From Branchiostoma floridae (Eukaryota > Chordata > Leptocardii > Amphioxiformes > Branchiostomatidae), in NCBI RefSeq assembly GCF_000003815.2, contig NC_049984.1:26089338-26153337 (forward strand): DNA of 64,000 bases. Reading direction: 5' to 3'. The translations under genes were made by a program, and so were the position numbers. Positions 1 to 13,830 of this stretch are shown here, piece after piece (the first letter of the stretch is position 1; each line of letters begins with the position of its first letter). The notes below the pieces were generated by a model that had not been told where the DNA came from, made no database searches, and was given only the letters and a program-made list of their open reading frames with translations.

Positions 1-3000
1 GACAAATGCTTGGCTCAGACCATGGACTAAGGCGCCCGTCACATGGGTTTTCAGTCTCCGCTTCTCTTGACTCCTGAAGCCAAATTATGACAATATCCGT
101 ACATGTTTGAAGTTGGTGCGGTGGGGTATTTCTTTCTTGGCCAGTTGTAGACCACCTTGAGCGCTGCCTTGACAGCTTATCGGTTGAGGGAAACCTGGAG
201 TGGAAGATCAGCATAGGAAAACAACTCAAATGAGAAAAAGCAATGAGACATGTGTAAGAAGACATTTTGAGATTTTTGGACATTGAAATGGACAGTACTT
301 ACATTCACTGCCAGTGCCTGGCGAATGCCCCCATTCCCTCAGCGGAAATACAGGCATTTTCCAAGGCCTGTGCCTTTTCGTGTTGTTTTGAATTGTGGTG
401 ATCCCAGATTTTGTCAGTCCTCAGGCTGGTGCTTGGGATACGGCTCCAGATGTACTCGCCGTTTTGCTGGCGCATGTTGTGCCGCTTGCAAACATTGACG
501 GGATAGAGCCAGTCGATCATATCCCACTTCTGGTACCCAAGCATGCATGTGGGTACAGGTTGCTGCAAAGAGCTTTAAAAGCTTTCATACTCAAGCTGCA
601 CGTCCTTAACTCTTTAGCTCTGTGTTAAGGAGTAGTTTCTATTGCTGCCATCCTTCCGTATCTTTCTTCAACTCCTCCACTTGTATGTTGAATTCATGTT
701 TTCCCTGATGTAAATGCTGATCTCACCGTGAGGGTGGTAGTTTGACCCCTCGCCGCGACCCTGGAGCACAATAACAGTCTTCTACAGTGTCTACAGGCAT
801 GGTGTGGCTTCCTTTTGTATGATCTGGCAAGTTGACTGTTAAGTGTGTGGATAATGGTAAACAAGAGTGCAATGGCAAATGTTATGATAATGGCAAAATG
901 GTAACATTTGTAATAATAAAAACCATGAGTCATTTTTTGTTGTGTACGTTTTACTTATCGAAACTTAGGTACCAAGATAAAATAAATCAAAATACAAAGA
1001 AAAAAGACAAGGAAATGTTCGATTAGCAAAGCTGTGACAACAGCAGAACTTTACACTTTGAAATGTCATGACAAAAGGTGGGTTTTGTAGCGGGCCTTGA
1101 ACCCGCGGACAGTGGGAGAGTCTGTGACGTGTCTGGACGGCTGTTACAGAGCCTGGAAGTGTAGAATATGAAGCTGTTTTTGTAATTGGTGGTTCTTTAT
1201 CGAGGAATGTGGGGTTTCCAGGTCCGTTGGGTTCACCTCAACCACCGTTGGGGTTTCCTCCGTTCGGGGTCAAGGCATTGCCCAACGCCGTCATCAAGAA
1301 CATCACGAAGGGAATTTACAATCAATATGTTGGTACATTGGATGCTTCTCGTGTCCATACATTCCTTGTGACAGGGCAACAGCTTTAGAAATGTGGGAAT
1401 AAACGTGTCGCAGGAAATCCGTACTTTGGGGTGCTTTTTGCTTGGCCACAGCAGGGCTGATAGGTGTACTTTCCCACCTTTTATCTGTGCAACGTACTGA
1501 TCTGGCCTTTAATGTAGAGATATAACAGATGTCTTCTGCTCTATCTGGGTCTTGAAATCCCACATGGATGTCATGAATCTGCCATAGACAAAAACAACAG
1601 TTGATACATGTCATAACTGAATGAGAAACAATACATGTATATGTAAAATCCAGCAATAAAAGTTGTAGTTCTACTCCTCACATGTAGCAACACCCAAAAT
1701 GTGTAGAAGGCCAGGCCCCAGCAATTCAGTCCCAATAATTGTAGTTTCCTTGCATCATTCAACCCCTGTCTGCAAGGAGAGGGATGCTCACTTTCCAATA
1801 CAGCTGTATAACTGATGCATTGCTCTTTTTGCATTGTATTTTATTGGAAGGGAGACCTGTACAAATTTAGGGTGTCATGTCCAGAAGGTGTCATTATGTC
1901 TAGTGAATTTCTTAAACATCATTAGACGACTTTCTCTTTATTTCGCTGTCATGTCCCTAAATACTACTAAACTTTTCCCAACATATAAGAATTAATAAAT
2001 TTTTTTTCTTCAACATAACTTTGTTAATCAATAGTACTGACAACATAACAAGTGTAAAAAAAGTACCACTTGTGTCGCATCAATGAGCTTGGTGTATTCA
2101 GGAAAGGCACATCCAGATCTCCGCAATCTGTCCAAATGTTATTACATATCCTCCTATCTGCGTGACTTTGACTTACCTTGACTATGCAAAGATGTACACT
2201 GGATGCCCATTGCCATGTCCTGTGTCCTTTTTCTACTAATTAACATTGTACATAATGTATTATGACACGTGCGGGGAAACAACGAGGCTGTCATCTATAT
2301 GAAGCTGGCCAGTATAGGTCATAAAGGCCACTCGATGTACCTAGAACTTACGCCGTTTGAAGTCTGGACAGTTAGGAAACCAAGAAACATTAACTGCACT
2401 GCGCTACAAGCTGAGCTAGTTTGTCTCCTGCCACCAGACCAAATTCAGGGGCACTGTCGTTGAATGGTTTGTCGATCAAAGACAGTGACAGGAACATGCC
2501 TTCCTTCTCTTTTGCACTTGTTCAGTGTATCCTCCATGATATTTCTCACCACCTCGACCGGTAAGGAGTATCCTTTGAGGAAGTAGTAGTCCCTAGGACC
2601 GACGTCGGACATGGATCTTCATGATAGAACGCCTCTTCACATAGGCTGTAATGACCAAAATATTATCATAACCCCCAACGGATTTCTCGACCGATAAGTA
2701 ATCAACGCAAACGAGCTTGAGTGGGGCGGAAGTCTTGATACTGACTAGTGGTGCCCTTGTCGTGTCGTTCGGTAATTTCCGAAGGCCACAACGCTGGCAG
2801 GTATGGACATATGATAGAGGTCTATGTCTGACTGCATGACCGGATCATCCAACTTGGCCATTTCTTCTGCGAAGGCTGGCCAGGCCGCGTTTTCCTCCTC
2901 CCGCGACCATTCGGCATTTCCTCTGCCTCGTCAACCTGATCAAACATTTAAGTACACGTAAACACCATACAAAGCATTCTCAAACATGTTCAATTTGCAG

Positions 3001-3109
3001 TACAACGTGACAAGATCTTTGAAGGGGACACTGGACTCCAGGAATGATATAAGCCAGCAAGTATTTTCTCACTAGTGCCACATGTGAAACAGGAAAGATA
3101 GCTACATCA
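1..3109. other. Left edge, no supportable gene
   Basis: AT-rich sequence without a gene I can name. An 87-codon open stretch at 305-568 on the minus strand has coding-like composition (many W, C and charged residues) and may be a decayed exon like those further right. 2,460-2,940 reads like degraded minus-strand coding sequence with stops. No splice-consistent model could be built. Confidence 0.4.
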
Positions 3110-3340
3110 TCAATACATGATTCTAGGCTGACTAAATGTGACCCAATCATCCTCCTCATCACCATAATAGATGGTGCGGTCATCACCTTGGAATCCTGCA
3201 GGAGGATCAGCGTTGGCAGGCTGCACATTTCTCCTCACCCATGACCACTTCTGACGATCTCCAATCCCGTGAATGTTAGCGAATGTCTCTCTGTTTTCCA
3301 TTTGCATTAGCTGCTCTGCCCACTTGCTTGGGTTTCTGCC
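3110..3340 (-). pseudogene. Coding-like exon fragment, unknown protein
   Basis: An open minus-strand reading frame runs through this block with motifs such as NPSKWAEQLMQMENRETF and GDRQKWSWVRRN and an acidic stretch GDEEDDW. Composition is typical of a real exon rather than chance. I recognise no family. No matching flanking exons could be phased, so it is listed as an orphan or decayed exon. It is on the same strand as most gene fragments in the first 41 kb. Confidence 0.35.
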
Positions 3341-5469
3341 TCCATCTTTCTAGGTTGGCAGATGGTAACGCCGTGTCTACACATGATTTTTTTTCAATAG
3401 TTTCATTGTTCACAAAGTGGAGGGTGTCTTTCTAGTTGGTCCTGCGGTTCTGCTGATAGGTGCTCAGGATTCACACAGATGGTAAAACTCTCAGTCTCAC
3501 GACGAGGTTGTGTTTTTTTAGCTAATGTGTTACTCTAGGCTTAGGCCACACATACGCTCTGTTACATCCTTCGGCCCGGCACTTGTGCTCAGTAGGTTTC
3601 TGCAATGACAAACCTTGCACAACATGAAGGTCCTACGCAAACACCAGGTCCACGGTTTCAGCTGCCCTGCGGTGTAGCCTGTCACTCCTGTTGTGGAGTG
3701 ATGATCTCCGCTCAGGATCAGGTCCATGGAACGATGGATTCGGGTGGATATCGTATTTTTCTCCCCAAAATCCACTATCTTGTTTAAAATTCCTAGGGCG
3801 CGACCCCCAGCCAGGTACAGGTTTTTGGGTTTCAACAGCTTTCACGGCTTTCAACAGACCATTCGGGCTTGGCCACGACGAAATAAAGCTTGTGATCTGC
3901 TTGTGGTGATTGTAAACGGCTGCGCCGTTAGAGAAGAGAATATATTAAATCCGTTGCCATATGGTTCTTCTCGTCATGGTAATGAAAGGAACATGTAACT
4001 GTGTGTTTGGAAGTAGTGTGGGGCACCTTGCTCCCGTGATCCGTGAAAACAGTACATGCAGTCCTGATCAATCTTGCAGCACTAGGCTCACCCTGCTTTG
4101 CAAATGCCAAGGGATTTTACCCCTGAGATACTGCAATTTTGCATAAGTAATTGCACATCTTTGATAGTTATCTTTTATTTGTCAGCGAATCCCAGTTGTC
4201 TTTTACTGCAGGAAGAAACTCTCTACGCATGTTATCTAGCAGTTGGTTGCATAGTGGGTTTGTCGCACCACGATCAGACATCGTTGTCGTAAATGTTGTG
4301 ACAATCTCGGGAGCACACGAAGGTGACAAAGATTTTTTTCCTTTGCATTTCATTGAGCGACCTGTCCAGATCACAGATCAGAGAGAGCGCAGCGAGATCG
4401 CCGTCCTGTTGAAAATGGGTTGTAAATAATGTGTCACTTCAGCCTATAGCTGGATATAAATTTTCAGATGATCCGATGTATCAATTACAAAGTGTGCACA
4501 TAAATCGCTATAGGAATTGAATTTAATTACTTACATACATATTCATTTACTTATACTTTGGTAATTGCACTGCAAAATGGCAGTGAAGCAAAAAGTGTAC
4601 GACTGAGGCGGACAGTGATTTCATTACCTTCATCAATCCTGTGGCCACTCTCATGTTCAGACTGTCATTGTGATGTTGAGAAGGCACAAGTGCGAGCGCT
4701 CGGCCTTTGGCATGTTTCTCTAAGGTTTCTCTCCTTCCTTTGAACTTACAGTCGGTTACAGGGCACATTACCACTGTACGCGGGCATTCTTGGGCTATGT
4801 TTGTTTGAACCTTGTGTATGTGTATTTAGAGTCTGTGGGGGAGAACTCCTAGCCTTGGTACCCTCTAATTTCTACTGAATGTTACTTAAGCTAGAGAACG
4901 CCATTTTATCAGATGTTGGTCATGTAAGATCAGCATTCAAGTTACTCTGTGAACATTGAAAGTTGATTTACCTCAGATGGTGCATTTTCGTTCACCACCT
5001 CCTGTACAGGTGAATCCTGGATAAGATGAGAATATAAAGTTAAAGATGCAACATTAATTGTATTGGTTGAATGTAATGTACTTAAGCAGTCATGACTTAA
5101 AGGCTGAAATACACTCAAATTCACCAAGAATCTTCCATTTCAGTCCCAGTTGCCCACAGATGACAGACCTGAACTGGCAAGCTAGCTCCCCATTCAGGTG
5201 GTTCTTTACATCATAAGATCATCTCATTAATGCTATTAATGCATACATCATTGATGTAAATAATGGGATGCCCTGACATTGCACATGCTCTAACATAACA
5301 CGGATTTTTAACTGATCTTATAATGCATAAATACGCCACTGACTATGCTGATTAGAACGGTAATACTAGATAAACCAAGTCCATGTGATAGATGCCATCT
5401 GCATTAAGATATACTTTTGTTTGTAGTGTTTTCTGAAGCTGTAAGAAAGAAGTAGGAACAGGAAAAAAC
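3341..5469. other. Unassigned intergenic DNA
   Basis: Only short open frames on both strands, none with a recognised domain or convincing splice pair. A short GC-richer patch at 3,640-3,880 has overlapping frames on both strands but no family resemblance. Confidence 0.4.
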
Positions 5470-5472
5470 AAC

Positions 5473-5552
5473 ATGCCAACACCCAGGATCGAACCCGGGC
5501 CGGCAGATCACAAGGCCAGCAGCGCGAACCACTACGCTACAAAAGGCTGACC
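5473..5552 (-). repeat. tRNA-derived repeat (SINE head or pseudo-tRNA)
   Basis: Read on the minus strand this block contains a tRNA A-box-like TAGCGTAGTGG, an anticodon-arm-like segment around CTTGTGAT and a clean B box and T arm, GGGTTCGATCCTGGG. The acceptor stem does not pair, so this is not an intact tRNA. A tRNA-derived SINE head or a tRNA pseudogene is the best explanation; the anticodon region would be closest to His (GTG). Confidence 0.55.
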
Positions 5553-5693
5553 AGCCAGTTTGCATGGTAGCATGGCGTTACTTAAACCCCCCACTGTTAC
5601 CATACTTCCCCTTTTCTTTTCAAGAGGTTGTGTAAACTTTTGGCAGCGTAGTCAGTGGCAACAAACACAGTATGCTTATGCATAACAAGGTCA

Positions 5694-6805
<1,112 letters not shown>

Positions 6806-7745
6806 GTGGATCTGCGCTTTAATGTAAAAAAATGTTCCATCTTGCACATCCACAAGTCCAGAAGCTCACATGATTTTTTGTATACAATGTTTAACGAACC
6901 ACTCAACTGTAACAGCCAGCATCCGTACCTAGGTGTCATTCTCACCCACAATCTTAGGTGGAAGCCACATATCAATGACATTACAGCCAAAGCCAACAGC
7001 ACCTTGGGGTTTGTCCGACGCAACTTAAGGGGGGTAAGTAAAGAGGTAAGAGCTAAGGCTTACACTTCCATAGTCCGCCCTAAGTTAGAATACTGTTCTT
7101 CAGTCTGGGACCCCCACAAACTAAAACACGCACAAACAAACAGCCTTGAGGAGAAGTTGGAATCAGTCCAGCGTAGGGCTACCAGGTTTGTCACAGGCAA
7201 CTACAAGCAATCCACCAGCAATACATCACTACAACAATCACTTGGATGGGCGACCCTAGCACAGAGAAGACAACAAGCACGACTTACACTAATGTACAAG
7301 GCAGTCAACAACCTCATTGCAATAGCCATCCACACCATACTTACACAAAACAACAACATTACAAGAGGTCACAACCGACGTTTCCACACCTTAACATGCA
7401 AAACCGAAACATACAGGGCAAGTTATTTCCCCCGGACAGTCATAGAGTGGAATGGCCTGCCTGAACATCTGATACATACCACCTCCGTAGAACAGTTCAA
7501 AGCCGGGGTAGCCAAGTATTACGGCTACCCTAGCTCTACCCAGCTGTAAGACCGAACTATGCCCTAGCAACTTGTACAGCACAGCACTGTTATTTTTGTC
7601 TGTTGAATGAATACGTTTTTTTTCACTATTTTTGTCTCACCACCACCGGTTTGCTAGGGCATCCTCACTCCCCTGGGCACAAAGTCCCGCGAGGGGCATT
7701 GCCCAGTATTACGTAGATGTAGATGTAGATGTAGATCTGAATAAA
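6806..7745 (+). mobile_element. 5'-truncated CR1/L2-like LINE, 3' end
   Basis: The 247-codon frame at 6,806-7,549 is the carboxyl end of a non-LTR retrotransposon reverse transcriptase. It begins in LRFNVKKCSILHI, follows with YLGVILTHNLRWKPHI and continues through LEYCSSVWDPH and LESVQRRATRF, all hallmarks of the Jockey/CR1/L2 group. The frame is intact to its stop. A short 3' UTR follows and ends in a (GTAGAT)n tail at about 7,710-7,736. The 5' truncation immediately upstream of 6,806 is the usual result of incomplete reverse transcription. The intact frame suggests a fairly young copy. Confidence 0.88.
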
Positions 7746-8069
7746 GTCAAGTCAAGGGTGTCATAATCTCATCCGTGAACATTCCAGGTCATAAGAACTC
7801 ACCCCACACAGCAGCCCGCTATCTCAAGTGTCCAAAAGTATAATATTTAAACTTTCTGACCAGTGCAACTATTTCTACGGTCAAACCTGCCGCCATCTTG
7901 CTTTTTCATGACGTCATTTTTGGGACTCAGCACTTCAAATTAGGGGTGAGCACAGGCCGAAAAGATGGACCAAAACCTAGTTTTTTGGCCGAATCTGAAC
8001 ATCTGCAACCTACACTGTCTCACCAATATCAAATGTACTTACATTTTCCTGCTAAAAGTCGAAAATAGG
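7746..8069. other. Unassigned spacer
   Basis: No coding, RNA or repeat feature recognised. Confidence 0.4.
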
Positions 8070-8318
8070 CTAAAAAACTCTATGGACTCGTTTTGGGCCT
8101 TCTGCGCCTGCGTCAATTAGGGTCATTGCCCTGTCGTGGCTGTTGGTGGTGGTCAGAAGCTCTTCCGGGTAGGGAGCAGGATGTTGTTTGTGCGGAAACT
8201 TTCCGGGCTGGGGCAGAAACTGTCCTGGCTCTCTAGTATTTTGTCCAATTCTACGTCTTCGTCGGGCTGCCGTATGGGCTGTCTGAAAGTACTGTGCAAG
8301 CGATGATGGACGTATCAT
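8070..8318 (-). pseudogene. Basic coding-like block, unknown
   Basis: An 82-codon minus-strand frame with an arginine run (AARRRRRIGQ), a Pro-rich middle and AMTLIDAGAEGPKRVHRVF at the end. It lies directly downstream of the unknown-family block at 8,543-9,190 and may be its last exon. No family recognised. Confidence 0.25.
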
Positions 8319-8542
8319 TAAAATCCAGACGATTCTAGAATAAATGGCACTTTACTGATATATCTTAAACCGGTTTGAGACATCTTAAGCAATAATGTAG
8401 AATAGAAGGACATATCAATTAGATTTACATGTAAAGCATACATTTGGATTTTATTTTAATAGGCATGAAACGGTTGGCTGGCTCAGTGCTGGGTCGGTGT
8501 AAGCAGGCTGGCTCAGTGATGGGTCGGTGTAGGCAGGCTGGC

Positions 8543-9190
8543 TCAGTGATGGATTGGTGCAGGCTGGCTCAGTGCTGGGTCGGTGGAGGCTGGCTGACTT
8601 GTATATCTTTTTAAGTACGCTTCAAGGTCTCTTTTCCACTCCTTTACAGTTTTGTCATGGTTCAGGCTCATTTGATGTTGTTTTGCGACTGCATTGTTAT
8701 GGTTGGTAGAAATTCCCATCTTGGCTAGCATTTCTAAAGCTGATTTCTTCGTACCGCCATACTGTAAGATGGCATCTGTGACATAGGCCAGGGCAGACAT
8801 CCTAGCATCCTTGCCACGAATGGGAATGGATGCTGCAACACAGGTGTGTATCTGCGAGTCATTCGAGATAGTTGACAGGACCATGTGGAGAAGGGGTATC
8901 TGTTCATTAAGCTCTGTCTCCATGGCTGTTTATGAAAAGTTATGTAGGTCAGACAGGCGTCGTTTTCAAATGATGCTGGGACTGGGAGATGTGGCTAGCA
9001 GGGAGGTTTTCTTTGCCTGTTGTACCAGCTGGTCCCAAATCTTGAGCCTCAGTGTGGGGTGTGTCATGATCTTCTTAGCACATGTATCAAACTTTCCCTT
9101 GGCAAGGTTTTCAGCTATGCCAGCAACATGTTATTCTCTCTTCGATTTTTTGCCGGTGCGTAGCACCGGCTTAGAGGCAAGAGAAGCCGT
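8543..9190 (-). pseudogene. Unknown-family gene copy A, interrupted
   Basis: The minus strand reads as coding from about 9,190: VAGIAENLAKGKFDTCAKK then, after at least two in-frame stops around 8,930-8,965, a clean 126-codon frame with KDARMSALAYVTDAILQYGG and KKSALEMLAKMGIS. The same architecture occurs in the intact 343-aa frame at 35,613-36,644 (LQGIVENLARGRLKTAARL and KTAVYRRLGKMGL), so these are two members of one family about 27 kb apart. The carboxyl end (8,460-8,600) consists of short GGCTGGCTCAGTG-type repeats. An alternative is two separate exons with an intron over the stops. Function unknown. Confidence 0.45.
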
Positions 9191-9197
9191 TGCTTGA

Positions 9198-10009
9198 TAT
9201 TGCCCTTAACTCTTGATAACAGGTACTGCTCTATCTTTAAACTGGTAGAATAAGCAGATACAGAATATCAAAGACCGCAGATTCTCCCGGGCTAGAATAG
9301 GTAGCCCTACTTAGGCCAGGAGGGTTCACCCTTCTACATGTTAGAATACCATAGATGTCTCAAGAAATGAACCAGGAGAAGCAGGTCGGAATGGGAATTG
9401 AGGGAAATGCCAGATAGACATTTTTATTTCCGAGAAACAAGACTGTATAGCACCTGCTTATGCCTGATCGAACTTCAAAACCAGTGGCCAGACAATAAGA
9501 TATGCTTATCATATGTATCATTTGTATCATCATAAAGTCTCAATCACCTAAATAAACTTACAACTAAACACTAGGCAACACTTGACCTGACAAAGTGGGA
9601 AATTATCTATACTTTCTCTATGCCTATGGAAAATAATACTTTCATTATGCCTAGTACTGAAGAGCAGAAAAGCCAAAACCTGTCAATCAACAGAAACTTA
9701 AAGTAATTTTTTTACATAAAACCCCACAATACTAACATTCTTTGCCATTTGTTGAAGGGATGGTGTGAATAAGCAAGGCCTGCTGGTATTCGATTATCCC
9801 GAAGAAGGTTTCTGTGGTGGTGAATCTTGCAAGTCTATAAAAGTGCAATAATTAAGGGTTAATGACCCGCCCATTTTTTTTTTCACTCTGTGATATTTCT
9901 GATATTGCTATACTCGAAATAATGTAGGTAGTGAGCTTTTAATGGAATGAAATCAATGGTATCTAGTATGCTAACTGCGCATTCAATCAAGTTTACCAAT
10001 GCAGCACAA
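9198..10009. other. Unassigned spacer
   Basis: AT-rich DNA without a recognised feature; only short chance frames. Confidence 0.4.
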
Positions 10010-10145
10010 ACTTTGATAATGTCATCTGCCGATAAAACCAGTGTTATGGGGAAAGTACCCTTCAGGATTTTGAAGTCATTCCACCAATTGATATCACGCT
10101 CTACATGAAACCCTATTCCGATCTCAAAAATATCAATCGGGCTGG
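10010..10145 (-). pseudogene. Duplicated exon block, copy 1
   Basis: On the minus strand this reads PIDIFEIGIGFHVERDINWW and onwards to VLSADDIIK after a CCCCAG acceptor-like site. A close copy lies at 28,783-28,930 with the same frame and mostly silent or conservative changes. It sits just downstream of the BEN-domain exon. No domain recognised, but conservation of frame between copies supports past coding function. Confidence 0.45.
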
Positions 10146-10152
10146 GGTTTTG

Positions 10153-10436
10153 TCAGTTGTATATTTGACTTGAATTTTTCACAATGAATAATAATCTAAC
10201 TTGGTCCTTGGGCATTATTAAGGAACTGAACGTATCTACGATAGCCCCAACCTTGTTCTCATCTAGCAGCCCCAGTCCAGGACCCTTCCCCTTGGTGCTG
10301 TTGTGCACCATATCTTCTCGTGAAAAGACGTCATTGCAAATGGCTCTCACCCTATCCAAAAGTTTTTCCCCGAGAGTGCCCGCTTCGTCTGTGTGCATTG
10401 TAAGAATGAAAATGGTCCAATCTTTCAAAATAATGC
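10153..10436 (-). CDS. BEN-domain exon
   Basis: After an acceptor (TTTTTGCCAG|GC) the minus strand encodes about 94 residues to a stop at 10,153. The segment LLDRVRAICNDVFSREDM followed by NSTKGKGPGLG and LLDENKVGAIVDTFSSLI has the pattern of a BEN domain: hydrophobic helix, F-S-R-E, S/T-x-G-K-G, then L-D-x-x-K-V-x-A-I. BEN domains bind DNA or mediate protein contacts in chromatin regulators and occur in some transposon proteins. Neighbouring exon blocks at 10,549-10,866 and 11,143-12,003 are on the same strand and could belong to one gene. Family assignment is from motif memory only. Confidence 0.55.
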
Positions 10437-10548
10437 CTGGCAAAAATTAATTCAGTTAAAATGTGTTTGCATTTTACAGCAAAGGTATTATTTCTGCTGC
10501 AGGATCATACATTGGATAATGCGGCCCACTAACAAACTTTGACATGTT

Positions 10549-10866
10549 TTATTCAAATGCACAGGCTTGCATGATGTCGTGTCGGACATCCTGAATTGTC
10601 CTGAACATCACAAATGGTATCTCCGTAGTGTTGGTGTGGGGTGCTGGTGATGGGGGCGGGCTGGCTGCTGTAGTAACTGTTCGGGGTGTTGAAGGCTCAC
10701 TTTCTCCAAAGATAGTTTTCAACCGAGCACCCACGGTTGTGGATGCTGGTGGCAGGTTGGGTTGTTGGTGGCTCCAGGTGCCTGAGTCATTTAGAAGACC
10801 CAGAAGACTAGTGGATGCGCTGGAGGAGTGGGTGTGCTCAAGCCCCCACTGGTCTCTCTGGTACAT
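10549..10866 (-). CDS. Ser/Thr/Pro-rich block upstream of BEN exon
   Basis: A 105-codon minus-strand frame rich in Ser, Thr and Pro (for example TVTTAASPPPSPAPHTNTTE), ending VMFRTIQDVRHDIMQACAFE. Low-complexity linkers of this kind commonly precede BEN domains. It lies between the hAT-like exons and the BEN exon on the same strand. Splice phasing to either neighbour was not resolved, so membership in one gene is inference. Confidence 0.35.
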   Translation of the reverse strand: MYQRDQWGLEHTHSSSASTSLLGLLNDSGTWSHQQPNLPPASTTVGARLKTIFGESEPSTPRTVTTAASPPPSPAPHTNTTEIPFVMFRTIQDVRHDIMQACAFE

Positions 10867-11142
10867 GTAGTTGGGGCGGGACTGGCTGGCTCCTTTCCGA
10901 TGCTCGGAACGACAATATTTTCCAATTCAGAAACAATGGCTTGCAAATTTATGATGTTAAGGAGAGGCATTGAATATCAATAATTGCAACTGTTTCCATG
11001 ATTCTAGTTCTTTTCTCCTCTGATCTGTATAAGTGATCCCCTGATAGAGGTGGTAATGTTACAGGTTCAGGGATATCTTGCAACTAAATTGGGAACTCTG
11101 GAGTAATCAAAGTCCTAATTTCATAATTAGAATCTTACCTGA

Positions 11143-12003
11143 TCAAAGCAGTTGTCTGCTGGCATTCTTGCCTTCGAAGCAAACTGCATTCCGGATGTGG
11201 TGAATCGCATCAGAGAAGTCATGGTCTTGCTGAATATGTGATGGGATACGGGGATCTTCTGCCTCGGTGACTGGCGTTCCATCATCGCAGACGATCTTTT
11301 TTAACTGTAGCAGATCCTTAATGATTGCCTTATACCTTAAATTGTTGAATTGGTTTTCCTGCTGTAGTTGCTCTGTCTTCTGGCTACCATAGTTATCTGT
11401 TCTATGTACTTGATCATAATGATGTACCCGTTCTCCGAGTGACGAGAAGGAGATGTCCCGACACTGAGACAACCCGGACAGATGGTTTGTTGCATCCAGG
11501 GCATCCGCCTGCAAGTGGAGGAGGGCCACAGGCAGAAAGCTGCTCAGTTGCTGGTGGATGCCGATGGCGCCTGGATCTCCAGCTGTAACACCCCCCTCCC
11601 CAAGTGTACATTGCCAGTGCATTACACTGTGGACAGCCTCCCCCATACTGAGCCACCTGATCGCAAACACATTTTTGAGTTTGATGCGGTCCTCCCCAAG
11701 GATATCCACCTGGAATCATAACATAGAATACAGTGCATTTCTACTGTTATGTGTTGGTCAACCTACTTTGTCTCTGCATATTGAATTTTTTTTTACTTTT
11801 CATATCTTACCAGAGTCTTGAACTCGGCCAGCCTGTTGGGTGACTGCATGATGTAATGGTACACATTCCCAATCAGTAGTCTGGTGTTCTGGATTGGCTG
11901 GATGGTTTTGGCTGCTTGTGAGACAGCCAGGTGCAGTCGGTGGCATACACAGTGGATAGCCACTGTGTTTCTTTTCTCACAGGTCCATCCAGAGTTGTAC
12001 AGC
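11143..12003 (-). CDS. hAT-transposase-derived gene fragment, two exons
   Basis: Exon 1 (12,003-11,811) encodes RLYNSGWTCEKRN and the hAT signature HCVCHRLHLAVSQAAK. It ends CTG|GTAAGA. A 101-bp intron (11,810-11,710) ends in TTCCAG. Exon 2 starts at 11,709 in phase 0 with VDILGEDRIKLK and contains FAIRWLSMGEAVHSV, the R-W-L-S segment conserved in hAT-like host proteins of the ZNF862/C17orf113 type, then a helical region. The exon-2 frame meets TGA nine bases before a good donor (CAG|GTAAGA at about 11,140), whereas another frame crosses it, so either a one-base indel has broken it or the annotated end is real. The acidic DDE-type residues lie outside the block. The phased intron suggests a domesticated gene or its recent pseudogene. 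Confidence 0.6.
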
Positions 12004-13830
12004 CTGCAATATGGCCTAATGGATCTCGACTCGGGTGATCTCTTACTAGTAAGTGTGCTGACTGTATCAAACCCATCAAATTCACTTGTCGTGAGGATAC
12101 CTCAATACCTCCGCCATTCGACAGACACCAGATCCAGTGAGCCTGGATTAGAGGACTGTTTTAAACCCATCGACATAAAATTCCTAAACAAACTATATAC
12201 TCAATTTATCATCACAATTAACATACGAAGCGTTGAGCTCGGATGCAAACTCATAGCTGACCTCCTGACAATACAAGATACAATGCAAAATATAGAGCCC
12301 GATGAATAATACGAATGAAAAAAAGTTACAAAAAGACGGAGACGGACTCTGCTTGGCGAGTACACAAAATACATTATGATTATCGCTGTACGCAAAGTGA
12401 ACATAATGCAGATTCGATCTTACGTGAGCCAGCTCTGCCCAGATCCGCTCCTCAATGTAGAACTCGTCCATCATCTTCTTCCAGCCGGGCATGATGAATG
12501 AAAGAGTAAAAAAGAAAGAGGTATAGCGTTACGTATTTCAGAAAAGTTGCACACCACAGTCTCACACTGAGCGCTCACGAGAGGAATGAAACCACGGAAT
12601 GCCACACACTGATATTTTACGACATTTCCTGTCACCCTCAAAGGTGTTATAAGACACAGGTCTGTACAGGCACTATCTTGTGCTGATTGGATAAAACATG
12701 TAGACAGCATTTCACAATATGCAAATATGCAAAACCATTTGATCTAGAGGGTGTATCATTCAAAGAACTGAGGGCTAATTCAGATCTAAGGAAGACATTT
12801 TTTCAGTAGGAAATTTCTATGCAATTAGATAGTCTATTTCTATACAATTTTGACAGGAAAGTTGAAAATCTAACAAAGTTGATTTTCACAAAACCGCTGA
12901 TAGTATTGCAGATTTTCTACTTGGTGACAATACTATTTGATATTGGATCGTATCTGATAGAGACCTCCTAACTGCTTTGGGTCGTTCTTTTTGGACTGAT
13001 TTTCTTATTGTCTCCAGAAAACCAGTACCGAGTGCTAATCTGGCCCTGGCCTCTGTTCCTAACTTGGAGACAGTCTGGAATGTTTATTAGTTTGGCTGGC
13101 AAAAATCACACAGGCAACACACGGATACACAACCCTCTTTGATATGTCTATCTTTGAAGTTTGAACAAATTCGCCGCAACCAAAAATGCCTTGGATAAAA
13201 GCCGTGGAGAGAGCAACAATAATCGAGTCTACCTTGGCGTCTTTGGTAACCATAAAGCCCGGGTCAAAAAGCGCATACGATTTCTTGCGATGTCAATCCG
13301 ACAACTTGCCCCTTCTTGAGTTTTTCCCTTTCAGTCTCGCACTAAACCAGTTCCAAAACAAGCCGCTAGGACCCAAACCCAAAGCATTTACACATCAAGA
13401 GTTGTCTACCACACAAAATAGTGCAGCATGTCCAGAACCTGAAATATCAAACTCGGAACAATAGAACAAACATTTATTACATCAAATACTTGGAGTGGAG
13501 TGGTCTTGGCAGACATTGTATCCACAGAAAGTACAGCACTATCGGATCTTACGATCAGCCTCCCTCGAGTAGCCGTGGTATAGATAGTATGGCAAATATG
13601 GTGGTGGACTCTTTTCCTGGCGTCAGCTTTGTTCTGTTTCCAGTAGTCAAGACAGAGCCAATCGTCTTCCACCCACTCAGCAGCCTGATTGCTGATCCAC
13701 ATTTATTGCATAATTTTCCATGGGTAAGAAGGCTTATAACAGACCCACTAAGGGAAAAAGAAACCCTCTTCGCAAAATGGGGAGGTTTGTTATTATTCAA
13801 ATGTAATTTTTCATGTATACTGCTAGTCCA
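12004..13830. other. Spacer with short frames only
   Basis: No gene recognised. Open frames of 70-140 codons on both strands lack domain signatures and conserved splice context. AT content is high at 12,700-12,960. Confidence 0.4.

Noticed and set aside
1085-1115. tRNA T-arm-like GCGGGTTCAAGGCCCGC on the minus strand
   Set aside because: Only the T arm is tRNA-like; no A box, anticodon arm or acceptor stem could be found, so it was not called as an RNA gene.
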